NCBI GenBank assembly: GCA_031277615.1
Contig: JAITMC010000041.1
Location: 1 to 61,889, forward strand
From: Chryseobacterium sp.
GTDB taxonomy: Bacteria > Bacteroidota > Bacteroidia > Flavobacteriales > Weeksellaceae
Length of the DNA: 61,889 nt
Reading direction: 5' to 3'
The notes below the pieces were generated by a model that was given only the letters and a program-made list of their open reading frames with translations, was not told the origin of the DNA and searched no databases. Shown in pieces: positions 52,456-60,914 of the stretch (position 1 is its first letter; the number at the start of each line of letters is the position of its first letter). Both the position numbers and the translations under genes were made by a program.

Positions 52456-52959
52456 TTAATAGCAGATGTTTAAGTCATCTTCCTGTTCTTCCTGAAATTC
52501 TTTATAATTGAGGAGCGGATTGATGTGATACTGGGCCTTCGGATCTGTATTTATGATGTGCTGCCGGGTAATCTCAGCGGTCTGGCCATGCTCTTTAACG
52601 GTAATTACACCGCCCGTTGTACACTTCAGCTCGGAGATCTCCGTGAGACAGCTCTTATTCATTACCTTTACTTTTTCATAGGTGTTTTTCCATTTCCCTA
52701 CCGGGGCAAACATGCATGGAAGATATCCTCCTGAAGCAGGTTTCAGTTTACACTGTCCAAAGCTGGGACCTGGCGGATTAAAAAGAACATCATCTTCGGT
52801 AACGGCCAGGTAATCTGCTTCTCCCTTCTCATTATTCCAGTAATGTTTCTGGTGTGAAGTGACGTGAAACTGAGGAAACAGGTTTCCCTGGCTGCATTGT
52901 GCTTTTCCTTTTTGAATGACGAAATACAGTCCATCGTGTGCTGAAGAATCTTTTTTCAT
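52456..52959 (-). CDS. PAAR-like (DUF4280-type) spike-tip protein (167 aa)
   Basis: ATG 52959 (MKKDSSAHDGLYFVIQKGKAQC) is chosen over 53049, which would overlap the LysM gene. Pattern typical of DUF4280: AxCSQG..F at start, ADYLAVTEDDVLFNPPGPSFGQCKLKPASGG, LPCMFAPVGKWKNTYEK, LTEISELKCTTGGVITVKEHGQ. Cysteines are spaced as in that family. Such proteins cap the tip of type VI or extracellular contractile needles and load effectors. It is 22 bases after the LysM gene and 10 before the effector. Confidence 0.8.
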   Translation of the reverse strand: MKKDSSAHDGLYFVIQKGKAQCSQGNLFPQFHVTSHQKHYWNNEKGEADYLAVTEDDVLFNPPGPSFGQCKLKPASGGYLPCMFAPVGKWKNTYEKVKVMNKSCLTEISELKCTTGGVITVKEHGQTAEITRQHIINTDPKAQYHINPLLNYKEFQEEQEDDLNICY

Positions 52960-52981
52960 TGTATTGTGATTTTTGTGGTAT

Positions 52982-54064
52982 TCAAATATAATCATTCTCC
53001 TGAATTCTCTGTAATAAAAAATCTTCTCTTTCGGAAATTTCGTTCCCAAAATACTGAAAAACAGCTTCTATGCTGTATAAGGAATAATTGTCCCGCTTAA
53101 AGGTATATTCTGCGGAATGCTCACAGTCTATAGAAGAATCGTTTATTTCGGCATGGCTGTCATACCCGGGATCAGGAAAATACAGATCTTCCAGGCTGCG
53201 GTGGTCGGAAGCAACTCCTTTTTCATGAATTCTCAGCCATTGATCTTCCAGCGAATTTTTAGGAAGGAGGATATTCTGAAGCTCAAACCGTATCGGATGG
53301 GCATCAAAAATCCACGGATAAAAAACATTATACGTTTCCGAAGCGTTCCATTTGACCAATCCGGCTCTGTATACCGGGCCAAACATAAAAGCATTCAGCA
53401 ATGTATTTTTAAATTTCTGAGAAATGGTCTCAGGGCTTTTTATAAGGCTTTTCATGTGCTCTATATAACCGGAAGAAGAGACATCCGGAAAAAAGCTCTT
53501 TATGGCATCCAATTCATGGATCATTTCTTCCTGTTTCCTGGTAAGGCTTATCTCATTTACTGTTCCATCAGCACTTACTTTATATTTTACAGGATAGATA
53601 ACGTCCATGCACATTTGCGCAAGCGTATCTGTTTTGGTATCTGAAGATGTGCCGTTCTTGCTGAAATCAAACACAGAGAAGAGAAACTCATAATCATTAT
53701 TGCTCATTCCTTCAAAATGTAAACGGATCTTATGGTGATATTTCGTAAGGACCTGCCCCTGGGAATAGACGGTGTGGGTAATCTGATACGTCCCTTCCCA
53801 AAGCCTGAAGTCAAAAGGGAATTTCCCATCATGCGGAAAATCATAGAAACTCCTGTTATCCGCTCTGATTTTCCTGTTAATTTCCCTGATTTCTTCTGAG
53901 GATGGGATATAAAGTTTCAGTCCCTGATGAATATCGTCCTGAATCCTTTCTGACACAGCACAATGCTGATTGTGGTATTCTTTTAAATATTCCACATTTT
54001 CGATATGCAGCTCGTGGCATACGTCAGATAGGGATTGAGAATTTTTAATAAAATAATAGATCAT
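52982..54064 (-). CDS. LysM-domain protein (360 aa)
   Basis: N-terminal about 55 residues YYFIKNSQSLSDVCHELHIENVEYLKEYHNQH..LKLYIPS match LysM (SxSLxDIxxxxxxxxxxLxxxN..L.xGxxLxIP). No signal peptide. The following region is unknown (FPFDFRLWEGTYQITHTVYSQGQVLTKYHHKIRLHFE). In contractile injection loci, LysM-type proteins link spike and tail or sense peptidoglycan. First gene of the effector cassette; the next start is 22 bases downstream. The role is inferred from context. Confidence 0.78.
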   Translation of the reverse strand: MIYYFIKNSQSLSDVCHELHIENVEYLKEYHNQHCAVSERIQDDIHQGLKLYIPSSEEIREINRKIRADNRSFYDFPHDGKFPFDFRLWEGTYQITHTVYSQGQVLTKYHHKIRLHFEGMSNNDYEFLFSVFDFSKNGTSSDTKTDTLAQMCMDVIYPVKYKVSADGTVNEISLTRKQEEMIHELDAIKSFFPDVSSSGYIEHMKSLIKSPETISQKFKNTLLNAFMFGPVYRAGLVKWNASETYNVFYPWIFDAHPIRFELQNILLPKNSLEDQWLRIHEKGVASDHRSLEDLYFPDPGYDSHAEINDSSIDCEHSAEYTFKRDNYSLYSIEAVFQYFGNEISEREDFLLQRIQENDYI

Positions 54065-54429
54065 CGTATTTGTGTTTTTAAGAAATCCAATGATGAGATT
54101 TATTTAAAATTACACAAATATTTCTCTCGAATCCTGAACCGATTGACTTTTCTTAAGTAAGGTTAAAATCCTTAAAGAAAAGACATCCTAATTATAAAAA
54201 TTATGGTACATGAACTGATTTCATGAAAATATTTTACATCCTATTTTAACAATAGAATTTTACTTGTTCCGGTTTTTCGACCGGTTAAGTAAGAAATATT
54301 TTACTCCTAGACCGGCAACAATCCCAATAAAAACACTTCCTATAAGCTGACTAATACTAATTTCAAACATAATATAATTTTTTATTACAGGGTAAAATTG
54401 TACAATGAAGAATCTCCGGAGTGAGAAGC
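54065..54429. other. 365-bp intergenic region with a small gene
   Basis: AT-rich; contains one small membrane peptide gene (54260-54370) and the promoter of the effector cassette. Nothing else seen. Confidence 0.5.
54260..54370 (-). CDS. small membrane peptide (36 aa)
   Basis: ATG 54368-54370 to TAA 54260-54262. MFEISISQLIGSVFIGIVAG is a membrane helix with a glycine zipper (GSVFIGIVAGLG), followed by YFLLNRSKNRNK, a basic cytosolic tail. It sits between the LysM gene and the ASCH-like gene, so it may belong to the cassette. Family not recognised; short membrane proteins of this design are easily missed. Confidence 0.5.
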   Translation of the reverse strand: MFEISISQLIGSVFIGIVAGLGVKYFLLNRSKNRNK

Positions 54430-54792
54430 TTAGAAATTTACTCTTTCCAGGATCTGCCCCAGTTGAACACTAAAATCACGTCTTAAGCTGATGCCCTTTA
54501 CTTCTACCACCATACGGCGCGCTCCGGCATGATACCCTTCCTGAAGGATGACCGTTTTATAATTCTTAAAACTCAATATTTGCCCGGTTTTTTTATTGAT
54601 ATTACAGAATCTTGTTGTATAAAATGGTGTACCGTCTCTGAATTCCTCAGTTTTTGATCCGTTTTCAATGGCATCAAACCAAACCTTCTGCATCACCAGG
54701 TAAAGCGGTTTGGGCTGCTCTTTTTCTTCTGTAGGATAAGGCTGAACAGGTCTTAGGACTTTAACCTGCCGACGTTTGGCTGGTAATTTCAT
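54430..54792 (-). CDS. ASCH-like domain protein (120 aa)
   Basis: PLYLVMQKVWFDAIENGSKTEEFRDGTPFYTTRFC resembles the ASCH motif (I-x-P-x-x-x-x-x-I-x-x-G-x-K-x-x-E-x-R), and KNYKTVILQEGYHAGARRMVVEVKGI continues the OB/PUA-like beta barrel. Such domains bind RNA or modified nucleotides. An N-terminal basic patch (KLPAKRRQVKVLR) supports nucleic-acid contact. Not obviously linked to the effector cassette. Fold assignment is moderate. Confidence 0.68.
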   Translation of the reverse strand: MKLPAKRRQVKVLRPVQPYPTEEKEQPKPLYLVMQKVWFDAIENGSKTEEFRDGTPFYTTRFCNINKKTGQILSFKNYKTVILQEGYHAGARRMVVEVKGISLRRDFSVQLGQILERVNF

Positions 54793-54950
54793 GTTATTTT
54801 GTTTTTACAATAATAATTATTTTTTCACATATTTTCATACTGTACTTTGCATTCAATAAACATACAGTATTACTATTCTGCTGAAATTTATGCTTATCTA
54901 TACGCTTCGGCGATTTAGAAACTTAAACAGGTTCTTACTGAATATATATG

Positions 54951-54990
54951 AAGTCCATTCCTGTCTTTAGGAATGGACTTTATTCATTTA
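54951..54990. terminator. hairpin downstream of the 54997-56469 gene
   Basis: AAGTCCATTCCT (54951-54962) pairs with AGGAATGGACTT (54969-54980). The T-rich side is on the + strand (TTTATTCATTT). Confidence 0.6.
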
Positions 54991-54996
54991 CAGTTT

Positions 54997-56469
54997 TTAA
55001 AAGGGAAACAGGCAGGCAAGTTGTGTTCCGCCGGATTCCGGTGATGTCTGGATGTATTCTTTTTGATAAGTTAAAGGTACCAGATTCATTTCCCCGCTGG
55101 TCTGCCAGCTTTCGATGATCTCTTCTTTTGCCGCTTTTACCATATCGTTGTCTTTACTTCTGAGCTTTGTTCTTTTTAACCACTTCCCTTCTACAGGTTT
55201 GATTGAAATCATTAAGATTTCTTCCAGGTTGAACGGTACTTTTTGCGGAACCAGCTTGGATTCCATGCCCAGTATTACCCCAAAGCTGTCATCTTTTAAG
55301 AATTTTTCAGGGGTCAGAAAACTATTGAGGTTATGGTTGGCTTTATTTTCACGATTCACCCACAGCTCAACGTCTTCTTCTGTGAATTCAACGGAAACAT
55401 ATTGCTGGGAAAGCATCAGTTTCTTGATATCTCCATGACCTAAGGCAATCTGAGAGGTAGTATTGATCAGGGCCATCGCAAAATGCTCATGCATCACTCC
55501 GAAAGGAATAGCTCCGTAAAATTCCATATAAAACTCAGCTCCGATTCCGTTGTATTCCAAATTCTGATCAAATCGGGGGCTTGTGTAAATATCCGTGAGA
55601 CCATCGGTTACCAAAATGGTAGTCTCCGGAGTATGGATGACGCGCATTTTGCAGGAATTGTGAGAAGTACTGCCTTCAGGCCACGAATGATCCCTGAAAC
55701 CACCAACACGAAGGTAGATCACACGGTCGTCCAAAGTTCCCAGTGAACGGAAAAAATCGTGACGTAATTTCACACCTTCCTCAAAGGCTTCCTGTCGTTT
55801 TTTGTATTCCTGTTCTACTTCGATATTCTCAATGGTAAGAAGGCTCAGGCCGTATTCCTCCAATGCAGGAACTGACTGTGCCTCTATTTTTCCATTTTCA
55901 TATTTGAAATAAAAGGATTCCAGCCCTCCAACAAGATGATAAATGGATTTCAAATCGTCGCTGTTCCTCATAAAATCAAAAGAACGCATCGTTGCATCAT
56001 CATAATATTCAGTTGAATCGATAAACATTCCCAGTTCATCAGCTTCCTGCTTAAAGCGGACCAGCAATTCTTTTTTGATCGTTTTTTCAGATCGGGAAGA
56101 ATTATTCTCAATTTTATTTTTGAAGCCTTCCAGATACATCGCAACAGTATACTGTTCTGCCACAACCGGTTCTCCTTTTTTGAACGTAAACTTCACTTTA
56201 GAATAAACAGGAAAAAAGGAAACCAATGAACTCAGCCTTATTTCTTCAACTTCATCCAGGTGTTTGCTTATTTCATCAGGATTATCACTGCTGTAGCCAT
56301 ATAAAATACCATTTTCGTAAAAGCTGACACTTCCTCCCGTACTCCCAAAATCCGTTTTTGTAATTTCTGAGTAATATTCCCGGCCTTCCATTAATAACGG
56401 CTGCAGTTTTTCGGAAATCTCTTTCATTATTTCCCGGGCTTCTTCTGAGTTTAAATAGTTGTTTTTCAT
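54997..56469 (-). CDS. uncharacterised protein, SUFU-like C-terminus (490 aa)
   Basis: ATG 56469 (MKNNYLNSEEAREIMKEIS) is preferred to 56502, which adds residues of intergenic character. The C-terminal 200 residues, TILVTDGLTDIY...NGIGAEFYMEFYGAIPFGVMHEHFAMALINTTSQ, resemble the suppressor-of-fused (SUFU) fold, common in immunity proteins of polymorphic toxins. N-terminal part (FGSTGGSVSFYENGILYGYSSDNPDEISKHLDEVEEIRLSSLVSFFPVYSKVKF) is different and unknown. Cytosolic. The SUFU relation is a guess from residue pattern. Confidence 0.65.
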   Translation of the reverse strand: MKNNYLNSEEAREIMKEISEKLQPLLMEGREYYSEITKTDFGSTGGSVSFYENGILYGYSSDNPDEISKHLDEVEEIRLSSLVSFFPVYSKVKFTFKKGEPVVAEQYTVAMYLEGFKNKIENNSSRSEKTIKKELLVRFKQEADELGMFIDSTEYYDDATMRSFDFMRNSDDLKSIYHLVGGLESFYFKYENGKIEAQSVPALEEYGLSLLTIENIEVEQEYKKRQEAFEEGVKLRHDFFRSLGTLDDRVIYLRVGGFRDHSWPEGSTSHNSCKMRVIHTPETTILVTDGLTDIYTSPRFDQNLEYNGIGAEFYMEFYGAIPFGVMHEHFAMALINTTSQIALGHGDIKKLMLSQQYVSVEFTEEDVELWVNRENKANHNLNSFLTPEKFLKDDSFGVILGMESKLVPQKVPFNLEEILMISIKPVEGKWLKRTKLRSKDNDMVKAAKEEIIESWQTSGEMNLVPLTYQKEYIQTSPESGGTQLACLFPF

Positions 56470-56530
56470 AGTTTTTAGTTGTATTAAAATCCTGTAACCC
56501 ATGATGCTTCCGGATACAGGAAATGATTAT

Positions 56531-57286
56531 TTAATTTACCGGAAACCAATCTGCAATTCTCTCCTTTAAATTTTCCAGCTGCTGTTTTTGAGCTTCTGTT
56601 TTTTTTATTTGCGAATCAAGGGATTCCATGTATTTCTCCACAATATCATACTTAACAAAATCATTATTCTCATGTTCTGAAAGTCCTGCCATCATCCGTG
56701 ACTGACTTTCCAGGTCAGCTCTATGGAGAACCCTGTTGAATATGGAAACTGCGTCATAGGTATAATCGTTCCATACCTTTGTTTCGCTGATGATTCCCTG
56801 TGTGGTCATCTGTATTTTCCACAGCTCATCAAATACTGAATAAAACGTTTCCAGGGCCTCACATTCTTCCGGAAATTCATTTCTGTCTGCCACTTCCAAA
56901 GCGTTTTTACACGATTGGGCAGCAATCTGGTGAATAAATCCTGTCACCATAAAATAGCCGGAAAGGTCCAGCTTGCCTTCTTTGTAACCGGTAAGAAAAG
57001 TAGAAAGTCCTTCTATCTGACCCTGGGAAAACCAATTGGAAGAAATATCTTCATGTGTTTTCAAGGCATTCATAAAAGATGAAAAATTTTTATCGATCTT
57101 TTCGTAAGCCGTTTCAATTTCCTCATGTTGATGATCCAAATGATAAGTAAAAACCGAAAGGGCATTTTCAAACAATGGCTCGTTATATCCGGTTTCTTTA
57201 AAGTAGATCCGGGTGTTTTCTATCCCTTTTGCAAAATCGCTGAATTTTGAGCTTTTAAGCTGCTCAAGGATTGTTTCCTGTGTCAT
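56531..57286 (-). CDS. uncharacterised helical protein (251 aa)
   Basis: Almost wholly alpha-helical; C-terminal coiled coil (YMESLDSQIKKTEAQKQQLENLKERIADWF). No signal peptide or known domain. 61 bases before the SUFU-like gene and in the same direction, so probably its operon partner. Unknown function. Confidence 0.65.
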   Translation of the reverse strand: MTQETILEQLKSSKFSDFAKGIENTRIYFKETGYNEPLFENALSVFTYHLDHQHEEIETAYEKIDKNFSSFMNALKTHEDISSNWFSQGQIEGLSTFLTGYKEGKLDLSGYFMVTGFIHQIAAQSCKNALEVADRNEFPEECEALETFYSVFDELWKIQMTTQGIISETKVWNDYTYDAVSIFNRVLHRADLESQSRMMAGLSEHENNDFVKYDIVEKYMESLDSQIKKTEAQKQQLENLKERIADWFPVN

Positions 57287-57407
57287 CTCGTGGTTATTTT
57301 TTTAAATAAATATTGTTATAATTAATTGTTTTTTTTAGATAAAAAAATGGAAGTTTTCTTTAAAAAGCCCTGTCGTAATTCATTCCGTGAATTATTCTAT
57401 TCCTGTT

Positions 57408-57716
57408 TTACAGCCAGTCACCGTGAAAGGTTTTCATCTGTTCAGTAGTTCCCAGAAACTGATCTTCCGTAAATGTATCCTGTAAACGCATAAGGCTTCC
57501 CTGCTGAGCTGCAAAAAAGATGGTTTTCCGGTCTGTAATGATTTTGAATAAGGATTCATAATGATCTTCCCTCAGATAAATATATCCGAATTCTACTTTT
57601 GTATAGGCCAGGTCTGTAAAGTCCTCTCCTTTTTCCAATTCTGCGACGGCTGTGTTGGCAAGGATTTCTTTTGCTTCCTTAAGCTGATCAATTGATAGTT
57701 TGGCTGCTTTTTCCAT
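57408..57716 (-). CDS. uncharacterised protein (102 aa)
   Basis: Cytosolic. LSIDQLKEAKEILANTAVAELEKGEDFTDLAYTKVEFGYIYL and LFKIITDRKTIFFAAQQGSLMRLQDTFTEDQF. Same direction as the two genes downstream (gap 121 bases), so perhaps the first gene of a three-gene set. Family not recognised. Confidence 0.65.
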   Translation of the reverse strand: MEKAAKLSIDQLKEAKEILANTAVAELEKGEDFTDLAYTKVEFGYIYLREDHYESLFKIITDRKTIFFAAQQGSLMRLQDTFTEDQFLGTTEQMKTFHGDWL

Positions 57717-57979
57717 GTTTTATATTTTTTAGGTTGAATTCTGTAAAGGTTTTTAAATTCCTGTTCTATAATGATTTTCCGGAGATTAGTTTACGGTCAC
57801 CTGCTGTACCACAGAATTATTCTGTATTTTCTTGATATCATAAAAAAAAGACTCTACCCTACTTTTGTCAGATGTATTTCTTCACTCATCATGGTGTGGG
57901 TAAAAAATATATCCGCCTAAAGAATCAGTATAAAAATCTTTTAACATTACCTGGTCAGGATTATGATAAATTATTCCGC

Positions 57980-58195
57980 TCAGGAATCTGAAATCCTTTT
58001 GGTTTTCGCATCATCATGTATTTCAATTTCAAATCCTTTAAAATAAAAAGGATATTCTTTAATGGCCCTGTCCAGAACCCTGAGGTTGGCTGCTCCCGTA
58101 TTGCTCTGCGGGGAAATAGCTTTTGAACTTGGTTTTCGTTGGCCTGATACTGCCAATCCAGACAGAAGTGTGGCAAGAATGATATATTTTTTCAT
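57980..58195 (-). CDS. small secreted protein (71 aa)
   Basis: Signal peptide MKKYIILATLLSGLAVSGQ. An alternative frame at 57961-58176 lacks any signal peptide and is rejected. The mature part KPSSKAISPQSNTGAANLRVLDRAIKEYPFYFKGFEIEIHDD has no known motif. It begins 3 bases after the stop of the 363-residue secreted protein, so it completes a three-gene operon. Confidence 0.65.
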   Translation of the reverse strand: MKKYIILATLLSGLAVSGQRKPSSKAISPQSNTGAANLRVLDRAIKEYPFYFKGFEIEIHDDAKTKRISDS

Positions 58196-58198
58196 GGT

Positions 58199-59290
58199 TT
58201 ATTTCCCGGTTTCAATCCCTTTGGACACAAAAAACTGTTTCACTAATTCCCTTTTCGTGCTGCAATCATCACCATAACCTACTTTTGGGGAACTGAACTC
58301 TACTTCATCACAGTCAAAAGCGAATGCTGCATATTCAAAAGGCTTGTCGTTGGCATCAAGAAAAACGATGACATTTTTCAATTCAGAGCATTCTAGTTTT
58401 TCTTTCATCGTTTTGACCAATTCCATTTTTTTAAAACCGTAATTATAGAATAAATCGGTTAATCTATTGATGTCGGCTTTGCTAAGCTGTTGAGAAGAGG
58501 CCGCTTTTGAGAGATCGATTATTTTAGGAGTCTCCGTACGGTAATGCAATTCCCAGTCTTTATCATTAAAAGAAATCAGCACTACTTTTTTAGCTTTGTT
58601 AAAAGGATAGAAAGAAGCCCGTTGAGCCTCCGTTAATTGCTTACGGTGTACACAGGTCATATTATCGGCAAAATCTATTTCCGGTACCATTTCCGGTGCC
58701 CCGGCAGATTCATCATACTGTTGCAGATCAGATAAAAAAATTCCTTCAGATTGAACATACTCATTTAAATAGTCGACAACCTGAGCCAGATCTGTTAGTT
58801 TTTCCAAACGGACTTTCGGATGACGTTCCTGCATCCATGCATTAAATTTTTCACCTTTTGAATTCAATTCCGCAACATAGGTATCATAATCTTCCGTAGG
58901 AGCAAGAATCACTTCACTCACCTTTCCTCCCACTGTGGTTATGGTCATATTCCATTTCGGAAATTTCACGTCAAGCAGTTTCAGATATTGTGACTGATCT
59001 TCTACCACATAATAATTCTGAGTTTTACCATCCGGCTTTTCAATCACTTTAAATTTAGCCCGTAATGCTTTGGAATCTTCTAAATACTTGTATAAAAATT
59101 CTTTCCTGTCCGTAGTTTTTGTTGCAAATTTTCTTTTGAACTTAAAATCAGGGGTGATCATTCTTGCCAGCTCTTCCTTCTGATAGCTGTTCAGATACTT
59201 TAGAAACTGATCCGCCGTATTTTCCTGGGCGGATGCTGTGATGCTGCTTATGGTGACCATCAACAGGCACAGGTATAATTTTATTTTCAT
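58199..59290 (-). CDS. secreted protein, tandem paralog 2 (363 aa)
   Basis: Signal peptide MKIKLYLCLLMVTISSITASAQ. Homologous over its length with 59287-60393 (shared KYLNSYQKEELA.MITPDFKFK; VKFPKWNMTITTVGGKVSEV; INRLTDLFYNYGFKKMELV; FAFDCDEVEFSSPKVGYG). Its ATG overlaps the end of the paralog by 4 bases (ATGA at 59287-59290), so they are coupled. Cysteines C-x(n)-YG.DC near the C-terminus are conserved. Exported; function unknown. Confidence 0.78.
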   Translation of the reverse strand: MKIKLYLCLLMVTISSITASAQENTADQFLKYLNSYQKEELARMITPDFKFKRKFATKTTDRKEFLYKYLEDSKALRAKFKVIEKPDGKTQNYYVVEDQSQYLKLLDVKFPKWNMTITTVGGKVSEVILAPTEDYDTYVAELNSKGEKFNAWMQERHPKVRLEKLTDLAQVVDYLNEYVQSEGIFLSDLQQYDESAGAPEMVPEIDFADNMTCVHRKQLTEAQRASFYPFNKAKKVVLISFNDKDWELHYRTETPKIIDLSKAASSQQLSKADINRLTDLFYNYGFKKMELVKTMKEKLECSELKNVIVFLDANDKPFEYAAFAFDCDEVEFSSPKVGYGDDCSTKRELVKQFFVSKGIETGK

Positions 59291-60393
59291 GGTTTTGCAG
59301 GAGTTTGTGGGAAAATATCAATTCCTTTGGAAACAAAAAATACTTGCAGGAATTCCCGTTTCGTATTGCATTCCTGGCCATAACTGACTTTCCGGGAACT
59401 GAACTCAATCTGATCACAATCAAAAGACAGCGCTATATACTCAAAAGGTTTGTCACTTTCATCAACAAAAACTATTGCATTTTTGAATTCAGAACAATCT
59501 TCTTTTTGACGAACCACCATTTCCAGTTTTTTATATCCGTAATTATAGAAGATATCAGTTAACCTGTTAATATCAACTTTATTAAGCTGTCTGGATGATT
59601 TAGCGATTGCCATATCGGTTATTCTGGGAGTTTTAGCATAATAATCCAATTCCTGGTCTTTATCCGTAAAAGAGATTAAAAATATTTTTTTAGCTTTATT
59701 GAAAGGATAAAAAGAGGTTCTTTCCGCTTCCGTAAATTTGTGAAGATGTACGCAGGCCATGTTATCCGACTCTGAATCTTTATCTGATAACAGTTCCGGT
59801 ATTCCGGTAGACGCATCATACTGCTGCAGATCAGATAAAAGAATTCCTTTGGATTGGACGTATTTGTTTAAATAGTCCAGAATCGGAAACGGATCGGTTA
59901 GTTTTTCCAGATCAACTTCCGGATAATGTTCATTCATCCAGGCATCAAATTTCTCCGTCCCGGACTTAAGTTGCGCAGTATGAACATTATAGCCCTCTGC
60001 CGGTGTAAGCGTAACCTGATCTACCTCTCCTTTTACTGTAGTTATGGTCATATTCCATTTCGGAAACTTAACGTCAAGCAATTTAAAAAACTGAGACTGC
60101 TCCTCTACCAGATACTCGCTTTTATTCTTTTGGGTTGTTTTTTTTATGACCTTATATTTAGTGAGCAGCGTTTCACAGTCATCAAAATAAAAGGTAAAAA
60201 AATCATGCCGGTCTAAGATTCCATCTGAAGATTCATTGCTGAATTTAAAATCAGACGTTGTCATCAGTGCCAATTCTTTTTTCTGATAGTTGTTGAAATA
60301 CTTTAGAAAATTATCTGCCGGATTTTCCTGGGCAGATACCGGAATACAGCTTATTACAGCCATTAGCAGGCATAGATAGAATTTGATTTTCAT
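59287..60393 (-). CDS. secreted protein, tandem paralog 1 (368 aa)
   Basis: Signal peptide MKIKFYLCLLMAVISCIPVSAQ. Sister of 58199-59290 with about the same length. Mature N-terminal half (NNYQKKELALMTTSDFKFS...YFDDCETLLTKYKV) and C-terminal half (KLEMVVRQKEDCSEFKNAIVFVDESDKPFEYIALSFDCD) align throughout. No catalytic motif found. First gene of the operon, divergent from 60915 across a 521-bp gap. Confidence 0.78.
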   Translation of the reverse strand: MKIKFYLCLLMAVISCIPVSAQENPADNFLKYFNNYQKKELALMTTSDFKFSNESSDGILDRHDFFTFYFDDCETLLTKYKVIKKTTQKNKSEYLVEEQSQFFKLLDVKFPKWNMTITTVKGEVDQVTLTPAEGYNVHTAQLKSGTEKFDAWMNEHYPEVDLEKLTDPFPILDYLNKYVQSKGILLSDLQQYDASTGIPELLSDKDSESDNMACVHLHKFTEAERTSFYPFNKAKKIFLISFTDKDQELDYYAKTPRITDMAIAKSSRQLNKVDINRLTDIFYNYGYKKLEMVVRQKEDCSEFKNAIVFVDESDKPFEYIALSFDCDQIEFSSRKVSYGQECNTKREFLQVFFVSKGIDIFPQTPAKP

Positions 60394-60914
60394 GGTTTTA
60401 TCTGGTTAATCCTCCACCTTTAATAAATCTTCTTCAATAAAGGATTCGTTTTGTTTTTTTTAATAAACAGATGCATTTTTTCTTTATTATAAAAATCCGA
60501 TTTGATCAGGCAAAAAGGAAGCACAATATATAAATTAAAATCAGGTCCGGAAATAAATTTTTATATAAATAAATATTCGTTATCCTATGGAAGATATTCG
60601 TTCAGGTAAGACTGATATTCGGGAAATAGATAAATTGAGAAATGAAAGTTTTGAAAATCATAAAAAATTATAATCTGTAATATTAAAGACCTCTTAACAT
60701 CTGTCAAGTGGAGCAAATTAACGAATGTTTACCAGTAATCTGTAAATGTCTTACAGCTTCTGCCGAATTTTCATTTAATTTTTCAGAATTCGGATTTAAA
60801 CGATATCTTTAGCGGTAAATATTTAATTAAAAGATTAATTTACATTGAAATAAGGGCTTTTCTGCTTATTACCGATGTATAAACGAATTAAAACCTGTAT
60901 AAAAAACAAGAACC
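60394..60914. other. 521-bp divergent intergenic region
   Basis: AT-rich, no gene. Contains TATCTTTAG at 60805-60813, a near match to a -7 box, about 100 bases before the 60915 gene. Nothing else noticed. Confidence 0.4.
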
